From Mycolicibacterium sp. (GTDB lineage: Bacteria; Actinomycetota; Actinomycetes; Mycobacteriales; Mycobacteriaceae): a DNA stretch of 64,000 nucleotides. Below, in pieces: positions 1 to 7,922 of this stretch. A program made the translations under genes and the position numbers. The notes under the pieces were generated by a model. That model saw only the letters and a program-made list of their open reading frames with translations, was not told the DNA's origin and made no database searches. The stretch is from positions 382,668 to 446,667 of the forward strand of contig NZ_JAEMTA010000001.1 in NCBI RefSeq assembly GCF_016462545.1, written 5' to 3'. Numbering within the stretch: the first letter of the stretch is position 1; the number at the start of each line of letters is the position of its first letter.

Positions 1-1366
1 TGACCCGGTGGCGTTCCAACTCCCCAACAGCGTTGAGGCAGCGGCCACCTTCTACGGCCTGGCGATGCTGGGGGCCGTGCTCGTCCCGATCGGGCACATG
101 TATGGGACCAGTGAAATCCGACACGTGCTCAACGAATCCGGCGCTCGCGCGCTGATCGTCGGCAACTGGCGCGAACCCGGCTTCGCTTTCGACGCCCTGC
201 CCGACGGCCCACTCGAACACGTCATCGCGGTCGGCGACGGTCCCACGCCCAGCGGTGTGATCTCGTTCGACGACCTGGTCGACGCTGCGCCCATCGATCG
301 CCCAGCGGAGGTCGACCCCGCGCAGCCCGCGGTCATCGGATGGACCTCGGGCACAACGGGATCCCCGAAGGGGGTGCTACTCAGTCACCGCGCGATGTGT
401 GCGGAAACGCGGTGGCACATGGCTCCGATGATGAACGGCCTGCCCGATCGGCTGGCGAGCACGTCACCGGTCAGCCACGTCACGGGCATGCTGGTGTCCG
501 TCCTCGTTCCGCCACTGCTGGGACGCGACATTCATCTGTTGGACTACTGGGACTCCTCGGGCGTTCTCGACCTGATGACCGCAGAGTCACTGTCCGCGGG
601 TACGGGTGCGCCGCTGTTCCTGGCCTCGCTTCTCGACGATCCACTGTGTACGCCCGTGCACCATGCACTGATCAAGGCGTCCTCACTCGGTGGGGCTGCG
701 GTGACGCCCGATCTGGTCCGTCGAGCGGATGCGCTGGGCATCGTCGCGATGCGCGGGTATGGCTGCACCGAACATCCGAGCATCTCGCTCGGAAGTGTCA
801 CGCACAGCCTGGAGCACCGTGCTAATAGCGATGGAAAGGTCTGCGCCGGAGTCGAAGTCCGCGTCGTCGGTGATGACGGAACCCAGGTAGCTCGCGGCAA
901 GCCAGGGGAGCTGCTGACCCGTGGACCGGATCTGTTCTGTGGGTACACCGACGCCAGCCTCAACGACGACGCCTTCGCCGACGGCTGGTACCGCACCGGC
1001 GACATCGGCCGCCTCGACGACGAGGGCTACGTGACCATCGTCGACCGCAAGAAGGACATCATCATCCGGGCCGGAATGAATGTCAGCGCCGCCGAGATCG
1101 AAGCCGCGCTGATCGCCATGCCCCAGATCGCCGACATTGCCGTCGTCGCCGCTCCCGACCCGCGGACGGGGGAGCACGCCTGTGCCTTCATTCGCCCCGC
1201 GCCGGGATGCGACGTGCCCACCGTGGCGCAGGTGCGCGAGCATCTAGCCGGGGCGGGCATCGCGAAGTACAAGTGGCCCGAGGAGATTCGTTCCCACCCG
1301 ACGGACTTCCCCCGGACCGCTGCGGGGAAGGTGCGCAAGGCCGACCTGCGCGCAGCACTGAACTGA
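1..1366 (+). CDS. acyl-CoA synthetase (AMP-binding, FadD-like), 5' end outside window
   Basis: This is an ANL-superfamily adenylating enzyme that would activate a carboxylic acid to its acyl-CoA through an acyl-AMP. The visible part begins inside the N-terminal domain (DPVAFQLPN), so roughly 80 residues and the true start lie upstream of the window; the GTG at position 8 is an internal Val codon. The P-loop TSGTTGSPKG lies near visible residue 113, the GYGCTEHPS motif near 250, the YRTGDIG and DRKKDIII hinge region near 325-345, and the catalytic-lysine region AAGKVRKADL at the C-terminus. No carrier-protein domain is present, so it is not an NRPS module. The substrate is unknown. Confidence 0.9.
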   Translation, partial: DPVAFQLPNSVEAAATFYGLAMLGAVLVPIGHMYGTSEIRHVLNESGARALIVGNWREPGFAFDALPDGPLEHVIAVGDGPTPSGVISFDDLVDAAPIDRPAEVDPAQPAVIGWTSGTTGSPKGVLLSHRAMCAETRWHMAPMMNGLPDRLASTSPVSHVTGMLVSVLVPPLLGRDIHLLDYWDSSGVLDLMTAESLSAGTGAPLFLASLLDDPLCTPVHHALIKASSLGGAAVTPDLVRRADALGIVAMRGYGCTEHPSISLGSVTHSLEHRANSDGKVCAGVEVRVVGDDGTQVARGKPGELLTRGPDLFCGYTDASLNDDAFADGWYRTGDIGRLDDEGYVTIVDRKKDIIIRAGMNVSAAEIEAALIAMPQIADIAVVAAPDPRTGEHACAFIRPAPGCDVPTVAQVREHLAGAGIAKYKWPEEIRSHPTDFPRTAAGKVRKADLRAALN

Positions 1367-1455
1367 CGATTTCGTTTCGGCAGGGCAAACGTCCGTCGGT
1401 GTGGCATGAGCTCCGGCGAGCCACGATTCCAGGGTTCAGCAACCAAATGTGACCT

Positions 1456-2577
1456 ATGCTCACCGGCATGCAGGACTCCGGCGGTTGCAGTTGCGCGTGT
1501 GAGCCCGCTGTCTCGAGGCGTTCCGTCCTAGCTGCTTCGATGGCGGCTCTTGCCGGTGGGGCTGTTCTCAGCGCAGCGGCCGGCGCGCCGAGGGCATCAG
1601 CTCAGCCGACGCCGACGCTGCCCGACAACGCGTTGATCACCCTTGGAGTCCAAGCCGGTCCGCCACCCGTCCCCAACAAGACCGGAATCTCGTCAGCGCT
1701 GAAGGTCGGCGACGACATCTATCAGATCGACTGCGGGCTGGGTTCTTTGAACGCCTTCACCAATGCGGGCCTCACCTTCGACGGCCTGAAGAGCATGTTC
1801 ATCACCCACCTTCACACCGACCACATCGTCGACTACTTCAGCTTCTTCCTCTCCGGCGGCTATACGGCGTCGAAGGGCAAGGCCCCGGTGACGGTGTACG
1901 GTCCGGGTCCGGCCGGGGGCCTACCGCCCGACCGGGTCGGCAACCCGAATCCGCCGACGATCGATCCGGAGAATGCGTCCCCCGGCCTCGCTGCCACCAC
2001 CGCAGCTCTACAGCAGGCGTTCGCCTACACGAACAACATCTTCATCCGCGACATGGGCACCGACGACATTCAAGCTCTGGCCGACGTCACCGAGATTGCG
2101 GTGCCGCCGGGTTCGGACTACCTGAACCGGTCGCCGCTGATGACACCCTTCCCAGTGATGTCCGACGACAACGTGACGGTCACCGCGACCCTGGTGTCCC
2201 ATTACGATGTCTACCCGGCGTTCGCCTTCCGGTTCGATCTGAAGAAATCCGGCGTCTCCGTGACGTTTTCCGGGGATACCACCAAGTCAGACAATGTCAT
2301 CGCGCTCGCCCGTGACACGGACGTCCTCGTACACGAGGCGCAGTTCAGCTTGGATGACGCCTACTACGGCAATCGATTTCCGCCGAACTATCTGGTGAAG
2401 TCGCACACCTCCGCGGAGCAGGTCGGTGAGGTGGCACTGGCGGCCAACGCGAAGCACCTGATCCTGAGTCACTACGAGCCCACCGACCTTCCGGATTCGG
2501 CATGGTTCAATGCGATCGGCAAGAACTATTCCGGCAAGGTCACCGTCGCCCGCGACGGCCAGGTCTTCGGACTCTGA
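1456..2577 (+). CDS. Tat-exported metallo-beta-lactamase-fold hydrolase
   Basis: This is an MBL-fold hydrolase (373 aa) of the RNase Z/arylsulfatase-like type. The N-terminus has a twin-arginine signal (SRRSVLA, residues 20-26), a hydrophobic Ala-rich stretch to about residue 45 and a likely cleavage after AxA near residue 49, so the product is probably exported folded with metals bound. Zinc motif HLHTDH lies at residues 118-123, with further ligands in SHYDVYPAF, SGDTT and LSHYEP. ATG 1468 is an alternative start: a TATGCT -10-like box lies 7 nt before it, which would fit a leaderless transcript. The Cys-rich CSCAC before the Tat motif is unusual. The substrate is unknown. It converges on the next gene with a 6-nt gap. 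Confidence 0.85.
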   Translation: MLTGMQDSGGCSCACEPAVSRRSVLAASMAALAGGAVLSAAAGAPRASAQPTPTLPDNALITLGVQAGPPPVPNKTGISSALKVGDDIYQIDCGLGSLNAFTNAGLTFDGLKSMFITHLHTDHIVDYFSFFLSGGYTASKGKAPVTVYGPGPAGGLPPDRVGNPNPPTIDPENASPGLAATTAALQQAFAYTNNIFIRDMGTDDIQALADVTEIAVPPGSDYLNRSPLMTPFPVMSDDNVTVTATLVSHYDVYPAFAFRFDLKKSGVSVTFSGDTTKSDNVIALARDTDVLVHEAQFSLDDAYYGNRFPPNYLVKSHTSAEQVGEVALAANAKHLILSHYEPTDLPDSAWFNAIGKNYSGKVTVARDGQVFGL

Positions 2578-2583
2578 TGAGCG

Positions 2584-3570
2584 CTATGCGCCCAGGTGCT
2601 CGGGCAGTCGTCCGCCGAAGAGCCGGATCGCGTTCTCGGAGCTGACCTTCCGCAGGGTGGCGTCATCCATCGGGTAGGACGTCAAAAACGTGGCGCCGTC
2701 CTGGTTGTCGTCCATCGGATAGTCGACCGAGAACATCACCCGGTCAGTGCCCATCACCTCGAGAGTGCACGCGAAGGCCGGCGGGCAGAAGTTGCCGCTC
2801 GTGGTGACGTAGAAGTTGTCGAGCAGGTACTCCGAGGGCAGTCGTTGGAGCCGGTTCGCGGAGTCGCCGCCGAGGCCGTAATACCGGTCGATTCGGTAGG
2901 CGGCGAAGGGCAGCATCTCGCCGAGGTGCCCGATGATCATCTGCAACCCCGGAAACTTGTCGAACAGTCCTGAGTAGATGAGTCTCAAGACGTGCGTTCC
3001 GGCTTCTGCGGCGAACCCCCAGGACGCCAGGTGAAGTCCCTCGGCAACATAGGGTTTGAACCAGGCCTCCATCACCGCGGGGTGCGGCGTCGTGGGGTGC
3101 AGGTAGATCGGTGCGCCCAACGCCTCGGCACGCGCGAAGAGTTCCTCGTACGCGGGATCGTCGAGGTAACGGCCCTGGCAATGCCCGTTGATCAGGGCGC
3201 CGACGAGGCCCAGTTCGGTCACGGCGCGTTCGAGTTCGACGGCTGCCGCATGGGGGTCCTGCGTCGCCAGGGTGGCGAAGCCGCCGAATCGCCGCGGATT
3301 TTCGCGGACCGTCCCAGCCAGATCGTCGTTGGCGCGGCGTGCGAGATCGACGGCATGCGCGATGTCGGTCTGCTCTTGAACGCCCGGGTCGAACAGCGAC
3401 AGGATCTGGAAATCGATTCCGGCAGCCTCCATTTGTTCGAGCCGCAATGGACCGCGGTCATACAACCGTTGATGTGCGACCGGATCATTCGACTGCAGCC
3501 AGGTGGCTACGACGTTGCCAGCGCTGGCCGGATCCCACGCGAAATGCTCCTCGAGGGCGATCAACGACAT
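2584..3570 (-). CDS. amidohydrolase-2 family protein, gamma-resorcylate decarboxylase-like
   Basis: This is a TIM-barrel metal enzyme of 328 aa, the usual length of gamma-resorcylate (2,6-dihydroxybenzoate) decarboxylases. It opens with LIALEEHF, so the first metal site is ExH (E7, H9) rather than HxH, as in the non-hydrolytic decarboxylases. Later ligands match in position: H158 (YLHPTTP), H215 (GHLGE) and D283 (SVDYPMDD). That supports cofactor-free decarboxylation of a phenolic acid or a related C-C reaction. A true substrate cannot be deduced. The gene is monocistronic, with a 16-bp palindrome 37 bp upstream of its start. Confidence 0.8.
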   Translation of the reverse strand: MSLIALEEHFAWDPASAGNVVATWLQSNDPVAHQRLYDRGPLRLEQMEAAGIDFQILSLFDPGVQEQTDIAHAVDLARRANDDLAGTVRENPRRFGGFATLATQDPHAAAVELERAVTELGLVGALINGHCQGRYLDDPAYEELFARAEALGAPIYLHPTTPHPAVMEAWFKPYVAEGLHLASWGFAAEAGTHVLRLIYSGLFDKFPGLQMIIGHLGEMLPFAAYRIDRYYGLGGDSANRLQRLPSEYLLDNFYVTTSGNFCPPAFACTLEVMGTDRVMFSVDYPMDDNQDGATFLTSYPMDDATLRKVSSENAIRLFGGRLPEHLGA

Positions 3571-3606
3571 GTGGCACCTCCGCGATCGATCAGTATGACT
3601 ACCTTG

Positions 3607-3622
3607 GGAAGTCTAGACTTCC
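3607..3622. promoter_or_regulatory. perfect 16-bp palindrome, candidate operator
   Basis: GGAAGTCTAGACTTCC is a perfect palindrome in the non-coding region upstream of the decarboxylase-like gene that starts at 3570 on the minus strand. Its size and position fit a dimeric repressor site. No regulator gene is adjacent, so the cognate protein is unknown. Confidence 0.5.
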
Positions 3623-3707
3623 GGCTGCACCAGTCCTTGGTTCTCGCGCAAGATCGACCTGCGCGCACTCGTCGGCAGTGACCAACCTCGCCTTTGCGAG
3701 ACCTTTG

Positions 3708-3724
3708 CGGCGTGTATGAAACAC
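3708..3724. other. small hairpin in non-coding stretch 3623-3841
   Basis: The stretch from 3571 to about 3841 holds no convincing gene. It contains the palindrome at 3607 and this hairpin (GCGTGT, 5-nt loop, ACACGC). The hairpin has no U-tract. It may be a weak terminator or an mRNA structure. Nothing else was recognised here. Confidence 0.25.
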
Positions 3725-3841
3725 GCACGGCCCCAGAGCTGTAGTGGTGGAGCGAGGGTGAGCGCAGTGATGGAGTCTTCTGCTCGGGTACACGGTTCAG
3801 CGATACATAGCCGCCGCATAGAATCGGCCCACACGCCGCAC

Positions 3842-3991
3842 ATGTTCGAGCCTCATGATTCTTCACATGACGCGCTCGTCGATCCCACCCCGCACTGGCT
3901 CGAACTGAGCGTGCTCGTGACGGCCAATCTGGCCGCCACCGTGCTCCGCTTCGTCTTGCTGCGCAGATGGGTCTTCAACCCCTACCGCTGA
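3842..3991 (+). pseudogene. truncated GtrA-like C-terminal remnant
   Basis: From ATG 3842 this frame encodes 49 residues (the frame is open from 3716). They read like the last transmembrane helix and Arg-rich end of a GtrA-family membrane protein: WLELSVLVTANLAATVLRF followed by VLLRRWVF. In mycobacteria a full-length GT2/GtrA fusion (a polyprenyl-phosphate sugar transferase/flippase) typically sits directly upstream of a GT39 gene like the one that follows. Here everything N-terminal to the last helix is missing, and the upstream 250 bp are not GtrA-like in any frame. I infer a deletion remnant. The alternative is an unrelated single-helix protein. Confidence 0.55.
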
Positions 3992-4034
3992 CCCGCGGCG
4001 CCCCTCTTCGAACCCCCGACGACCAGAGAGACCG

Positions 4035-5972
4035 ATGACCGCACCAGCACCCGTGACCGAGTCACATGACGACGCGCGGCCCACGGACACCGATGGCCCG
4101 CCGCATCCACGCTGGGCCAGGCCTGCGCTGATCGCGCTGCTGCTGGCCACCGCGACGTTCTGGACCATCGGGCTCAGCCGCAACGGCTGGGGGAACTCGT
4201 TCTACGCCGCCGCCGTGCAGGCGGGCACCGAGAGCTGGAAGGCGTTCCTGTTCGGATCGTCGGATGCAGCGACCACCATCACCGTGGACAAGCCACCCGC
4301 ATCGCTGTGGGTGATGGAGATCAGCACGCGACTGTTCGGGGTGAACTCGTGGGCCATCCAGCTTCCGCAGGTTCTCCTCGGCGTCGCATCCGTGGCGCTC
4401 CTCTATGCCGCTGTGCGAAGGCCCTTCGGTCCGGGAGCCGGCCTCATCGCCGGTGCGTTGCTGGCACTGACGCCGGTCGCGACGCTCATGTTCCGATACG
4501 ACAACCCCGATGCGCTCCTGGTGTTCCTGATGGTTGCCGCGGTCTGGGCATTGCTGCGCGGAATCGACGACGGCCGCAGTCGCTGGGTCGTGTTGTGCGG
4601 CATGCTGATCGGCTTTGGCTTCCTCACCAAGCAGCTGCAGGTCCTGCTGATCATGCCCGGGTTGGCCGCGGCGTACCTCCTCGCTGCAGCGCCGCGGTTG
4701 CGGATGCGACTGCTTCACCTGATCGCCGGGTTGGCAGCCGCAATCGTGGCCGCTGGCTGGTGGGTCGCACTCGTCGAGCTGTGGCCGAAGTCCGATCGTC
4801 CCTACATCGGGGGTTCCTCCAACGACAGCTTTCTGCAGCTGACGATGGGTTACAACGGACTGGGCCGCATCCTCGGCGGTGACGCCGGCGGCGGAGGTGG
4901 GCTCCCGACCCCTCCGTCCGGCGCAGGACCCGGCGGTCCAGGTGGGCCACCGATGTTCGGGTCCGCGGGCATCACCCGGATGTTCGCAGGCGAATCAGGC
5001 ACGCAGATCTCCTGGCTCCTGCCGGCCGCACTGATACTTCTCGTCGCCGGCCTGCTGCTGTGCGGACGCGCGCCACGGACCGACCTGAAGCGAGCCTCCT
5101 ACATTGCCTGGGGCGGCTGGCTTCTGGTCACCGCCCTGGTGTTCAGCTTCATGTCGGGGATCTTCCATGACTACTACACCGTCGCGTTGGCACCAGCAGT
5201 GGCGACCGTGGTCGGGATCGGCTCGGTCCATCTGTGGCAGCACCGCGACAAGCGTTGGGTGACAGGGCTATTGGCCATCACCGTAGTAGTGACGGCCGCG
5301 TGGGCGTGGGTTCTCCTCGGCCGGGCACCCGACTTCCTTCCGGCCCTGCGCTGGCTCGTCGTGGCCGTGGGTGCCGTGGCTGCCATCGGGTTGGTCGTCG
5401 GGGCGCTTCGGCCGCGATGGACCGTGGGACGACGCGACCTCAAGGCCCTCGCGGCGGGGCTGGCGGTCATCGCCGCGCTGACCGGCCCGGTGGCGTACTG
5501 CGTTCAGACCGTCAGCACCGCACATAGCGGACCCATCGTCGTCGCGGGACCGTCGAAGAACGGGGGAATGCCCGAGATCCCCGGGGGTGGTCGCGGTCCG
5601 GGACAGCGCGCCCCATCCGAGCAGGTGAGCCAGCTGCTGTCCGCCGACGCCACGGACTACACGTGGGTCGCCGCGGCCACCGGTTCGATGGAGGCGTCGG
5701 GTTATCAACTGGCAACGGGTAATCCGGTGATGCCGATCGGTGGATTTGCGGGAGGTGACCCGGCGCCGACGCTGCAGCAGTTCCAGGACTACGTCGGCGA
5801 CGGACGCATCCACTACTACCTGGAGGCATCGCATCCAGGCATGCCGTCCTTCGGTGGCTCGTCCGGATCGCCGTCGGAGTCGGCCCAGATCCGCGATTGG
5901 GTCAAGCAGCACTACACCGCCACGACCGTGGACGGTGTCACGCTCTACGACCTGACGGCCGCCGCACACTAA
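4035..5972 (+). CDS. GT39/ArnT-like polyprenyl-phosphate glycosyltransferase, integral membrane
   Basis: This 645-aa polytopic membrane protein resembles the PMT/ArnT family, which moves a sugar from a polyprenyl-phosphate donor onto a protein or envelope glycan outside the membrane. After a short Pro-rich cytosolic tail, TM1 starts near residue 30. The first external loop carries NSFYAAAVQ and the family motif VDKPPASLW near residue 90. About ten further hydrophobic helices follow. A Gly/Pro-rich loop lies near residues 285-310, and a soluble C-terminal domain of about 140 residues contains another Gly/Pro-rich segment. It follows the GtrA-like stub by 43 nt, so a former two-gene glycosylation unit appears to have lost its partner. 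Confidence 0.85.
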   Translation: MTAPAPVTESHDDARPTDTDGPPHPRWARPALIALLLATATFWTIGLSRNGWGNSFYAAAVQAGTESWKAFLFGSSDAATTITVDKPPASLWVMEISTRLFGVNSWAIQLPQVLLGVASVALLYAAVRRPFGPGAGLIAGALLALTPVATLMFRYDNPDALLVFLMVAAVWALLRGIDDGRSRWVVLCGMLIGFGFLTKQLQVLLIMPGLAAAYLLAAAPRLRMRLLHLIAGLAAAIVAAGWWVALVELWPKSDRPYIGGSSNDSFLQLTMGYNGLGRILGGDAGGGGGLPTPPSGAGPGGPGGPPMFGSAGITRMFAGESGTQISWLLPAALILLVAGLLLCGRAPRTDLKRASYIAWGGWLLVTALVFSFMSGIFHDYYTVALAPAVATVVGIGSVHLWQHRDKRWVTGLLAITVVVTAAWAWVLLGRAPDFLPALRWLVVAVGAVAAIGLVVGALRPRWTVGRRDLKALAAGLAVIAALTGPVAYCVQTVSTAHSGPIVVAGPSKNGGMPEIPGGGRGPGQRAPSEQVSQLLSADATDYTWVAAATGSMEASGYQLATGNPVMPIGGFAGGDPAPTLQQFQDYVGDGRIHYYLEASHPGMPSFGGSSGSPSESAQIRDWVKQHYTATTVDGVTLYDLTAAAH

Positions 5973-6028
5973 GCCACCACTCATCCGTGTCAGGGTCCGC
6001 ACCAAGGTATCGGCGCTTGACTGAGAAG

Positions 6029-6328
6029 ATGAACGCACACGAAATCGTCCTGATTACTCACGCCGACACCGATAATGGGTTCCGTGTCGCTCGCGAGATG
6101 CTGGCGGCCGGGTATCGAGTGGTAGTCACGGCGCGTCATCCGACGTCCCTGAGCCGAGTTCTCCTGGGCCAGAACGCAGACCATGTCATCGCGGTCGCCG
6201 GGGACTTCGACACTCAGCGCGAAGCTATTCTGCGGCGAGCACGGAATCGGTTCGACGGCCCCGTCACCCGGATCGTCGACGGACGTCATGCCGCCCGCTC
6301 AAGACTCGAATCTCGGTCAGCGGCCTGA
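6029..6328 (+). CDS. short SDR-like Rossmann N-terminal fragment, hypothetical
   Basis: This 99-aa protein starts at ATG 6029. It begins with a beta strand and helix resembling the SDR nucleotide-binding unit (IVLITHADTDNGFRVAREML), followed by a second strand (YRVVVTARHP) with an Arg where NADP-dependent SDRs bind phosphate. The family Gly-rich TGxxxGIG is replaced by THADTDNGF, and there is no NNAG or YxxxK. It is much too short for an active SDR (about 250 aa). It may be a decayed SDR or a stand-alone conserved small protein. A frame extension upstream to 5897 overlaps the glycosyltransferase gene and looks spurious. Confidence 0.5.
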   Translation: MNAHEIVLITHADTDNGFRVAREMLAAGYRVVVTARHPTSLSRVLLGQNADHVIAVAGDFDTQREAILRRARNRFDGPVTRIVDGRHAARSRLESRSAA

Positions 6329-6333
6329 CACGT

Positions 6334-6948
6334 CTAGGACGGTACCCGATCGGCCAACGCGGTCAGAGCCCCGTAGAAACTGGTCCGCGACCGCAGGGTC
6401 GAGATGTAGTCCCTGATTTCGTCGTCGGGATGCGGGTTGGCGCTGACGTGGAAATTCGAGCTCTCCTCGATCAACAGACGCCCGAGGACCAGAGTCTGGA
6501 CACCCGCGTAAACCTCCTGCGCGGCAGCATGGCTCAGGCCTCCGCGCTCGAACTGGTAGATGCAGAACTTCACCAACCGTCGCGCATTGGGCAGCATCTT
6601 CGATGACAGCAGTACCGAACTGAGCCCCCGCACCTCGAGCAGAGCGTCGACCGCCGCCATCGAGATCGAGGTGAAGAGCTCGCGCCAGTCACCCGAGTCC
6701 GGGTCGGGCAACTCGATGTGGCCGAGAACGTCATCGCCGACGAGTCGGAGCAGTTCGTCCTTGTCCTCGACGTGGTGGTATAGCGCCATCGCCGAGACGT
6801 CGAGGCGCGCCGCGACGGCACGCATGGTCAACTTCTCGACGCCGACTTCGTCGATCATCTCCATGGCCGTGGCCGCAATGCGCTCCCGGTCCAGCGGGGC
6901 ACGAACGGCTGGAGACTTCTTGTCCGCCATTCGTCCCCTGTCGTCCAT
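6334..6948 (-). CDS. TetR/AcrR-family transcriptional regulator
   Basis: This 204-aa one-component repressor has an N-terminal HTH at about residues 20-65 (RIAATAMEMIDEVGVEKLTM, then AARLDVSAMALYHHVEDKDE) and a helical ligand-binding C-terminal domain resembling TetR_C. It lies 68 nt beyond the 3' end of the SDR/aldehyde dehydrogenase pair on the same strand. It is the nearest TetR gene to the ATACATGTAT palindromes at 9443, 12432 and 24256 and is my first candidate for their ligand-responsive repressor. That link is inference. An alternative start at the second Met (MADKK) would remove six residues. Confidence 0.88.
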   Translation of the reverse strand: MDDRGRMADKKSPAVRAPLDRERIAATAMEMIDEVGVEKLTMRAVAARLDVSAMALYHHVEDKDELLRLVGDDVLGHIELPDPDSGDWRELFTSISMAAVDALLEVRGLSSVLLSSKMLPNARRLVKFCIYQFERGGLSHAAAQEVYAGVQTLVLGRLLIEESSNFHVSANPHPDDEIRDYISTLRSRTSFYGALTALADRVPS

Positions 6949-7016
6949 CGATCCGAACCCGTCGGTCCCCGACTTTACTGGTACGGCCGCGAAGCCGGGG
7001 CGTCACAGTGCCAACG

Positions 7017-7907
7017 TCACCGATCGATCTGGTCGCGCAGCTCGTCTGGGATGGCACCGGAGGTGATGTCGCCACTCTCGCCGGTGTCGGTCGGAAAGAC
7101 GATCGACGTGCGCGCGAACTGGCCGCCGTCGGCGGACTGGATGGTCTGCCCCGACATGTACGCGGACTCGTCCGAGGCGAGGAACAAGGCAAGATAGGCG
7201 TTGTCTCGAATCACCGGGGGACGGTCGAGGCGCAACGGCATGGCGCGGTTGTCGGGATCCCACGGCGACATCTCCTCGTAGGACTTGCCGAGCACGTCGG
7301 CCTCCGGAGGTAGCGCGAAGTTGACCGACATGCCGTGCGTGGGGCACAGCGCATTCGCTCGGATGCCGAACTTGCCGAGTTCCATTGCCGCCGAACGCAC
7401 CAGCCCGTTGGCCGCCGCCTTGCTGGCGGTGTACATCGGGAACCCCGGGTAAGCCACGAAGGAAGCTGCCGACGTCGTTGCGAGCAGGTTGCCCGGTCGC
7501 TTGTTGTTCACCATCCACTTGGCGGCATGCTTCCAGGCGAGGTAGATACCCGTCGCGTTGACGCTGAAGATGTTGTTCCAGTCGTCCAGCTCCGAGTCGA
7601 TGAAACCCTTCATGCCGAAACCGGGCTCGGGTATGCCTGCGTTGGCCCACATCACGTCGATCCGACCGAAGTTCTCGATGGCCTCGTCGACCAATCGAAT
7701 GACGTCCGCCTCGACGCGCACGTCGGCGTCGAGCCCGTGAGACGTTCCGCCGGCCGCTTCGACTTCCTTGGCCACTGCCTGCGCGCGACCGGGGACGAGG
7801 TCACTGGTGACGATCGTGGCACCCTCCGATGCGAACAGTAGAGCGGCGTCACGGCCCAGTCCGGAGCCGGAGCCGGTGATGACGACGACCTTGTCTGCGA
7901 GTCTCAT
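7017..7907 (-). CDS. SDR-family NAD(P)-dependent oxidoreductase
   Basis: This 296-aa classical SDR would oxidise or reduce a secondary alcohol or ketone. It shows the cofactor motif TGSGSGLG (residues 11-18), acidic D36 after the second strand (VTSDLVPG) suggesting NAD preference, ANAG instead of NNAG, catalytic Ser in ATTSAASF and YTASK. The C-terminal tail of about 40 residues after the normal SDR end is longer than in the minimal family. It follows the aldehyde dehydrogenase gene by 15 nt, so the two probably form an alcohol-to-aldehyde-to-acid module. Confidence 0.88.
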   Translation of the reverse strand: MRLADKVVVITGSGSGLGRDAALLFASEGATIVTSDLVPGRAQAVAKEVEAAGGTSHGLDADVRVEADVIRLVDEAIENFGRIDVMWANAGIPEPGFGMKGFIDSELDDWNNIFSVNATGIYLAWKHAAKWMVNNKRPGNLLATTSAASFVAYPGFPMYTASKAAANGLVRSAAMELGKFGIRANALCPTHGMSVNFALPPEADVLGKSYEEMSPWDPDNRAMPLRLDRPPVIRDNAYLALFLASDESAYMSGQTIQSADGGQFARTSIVFPTDTGESGDITSGAIPDELRDQIDR

Positions 7908-7922
7908 GTTCAGTCGTCTCCC

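Noticed and set aside
3561..3866. 101-codon minus-strand frame over the 3.6-3.9 kb gap
   Set aside because: Crosses the palindrome and the start of the decarboxylase gene, composition is unlike a protein and no ribosome binding site is present.
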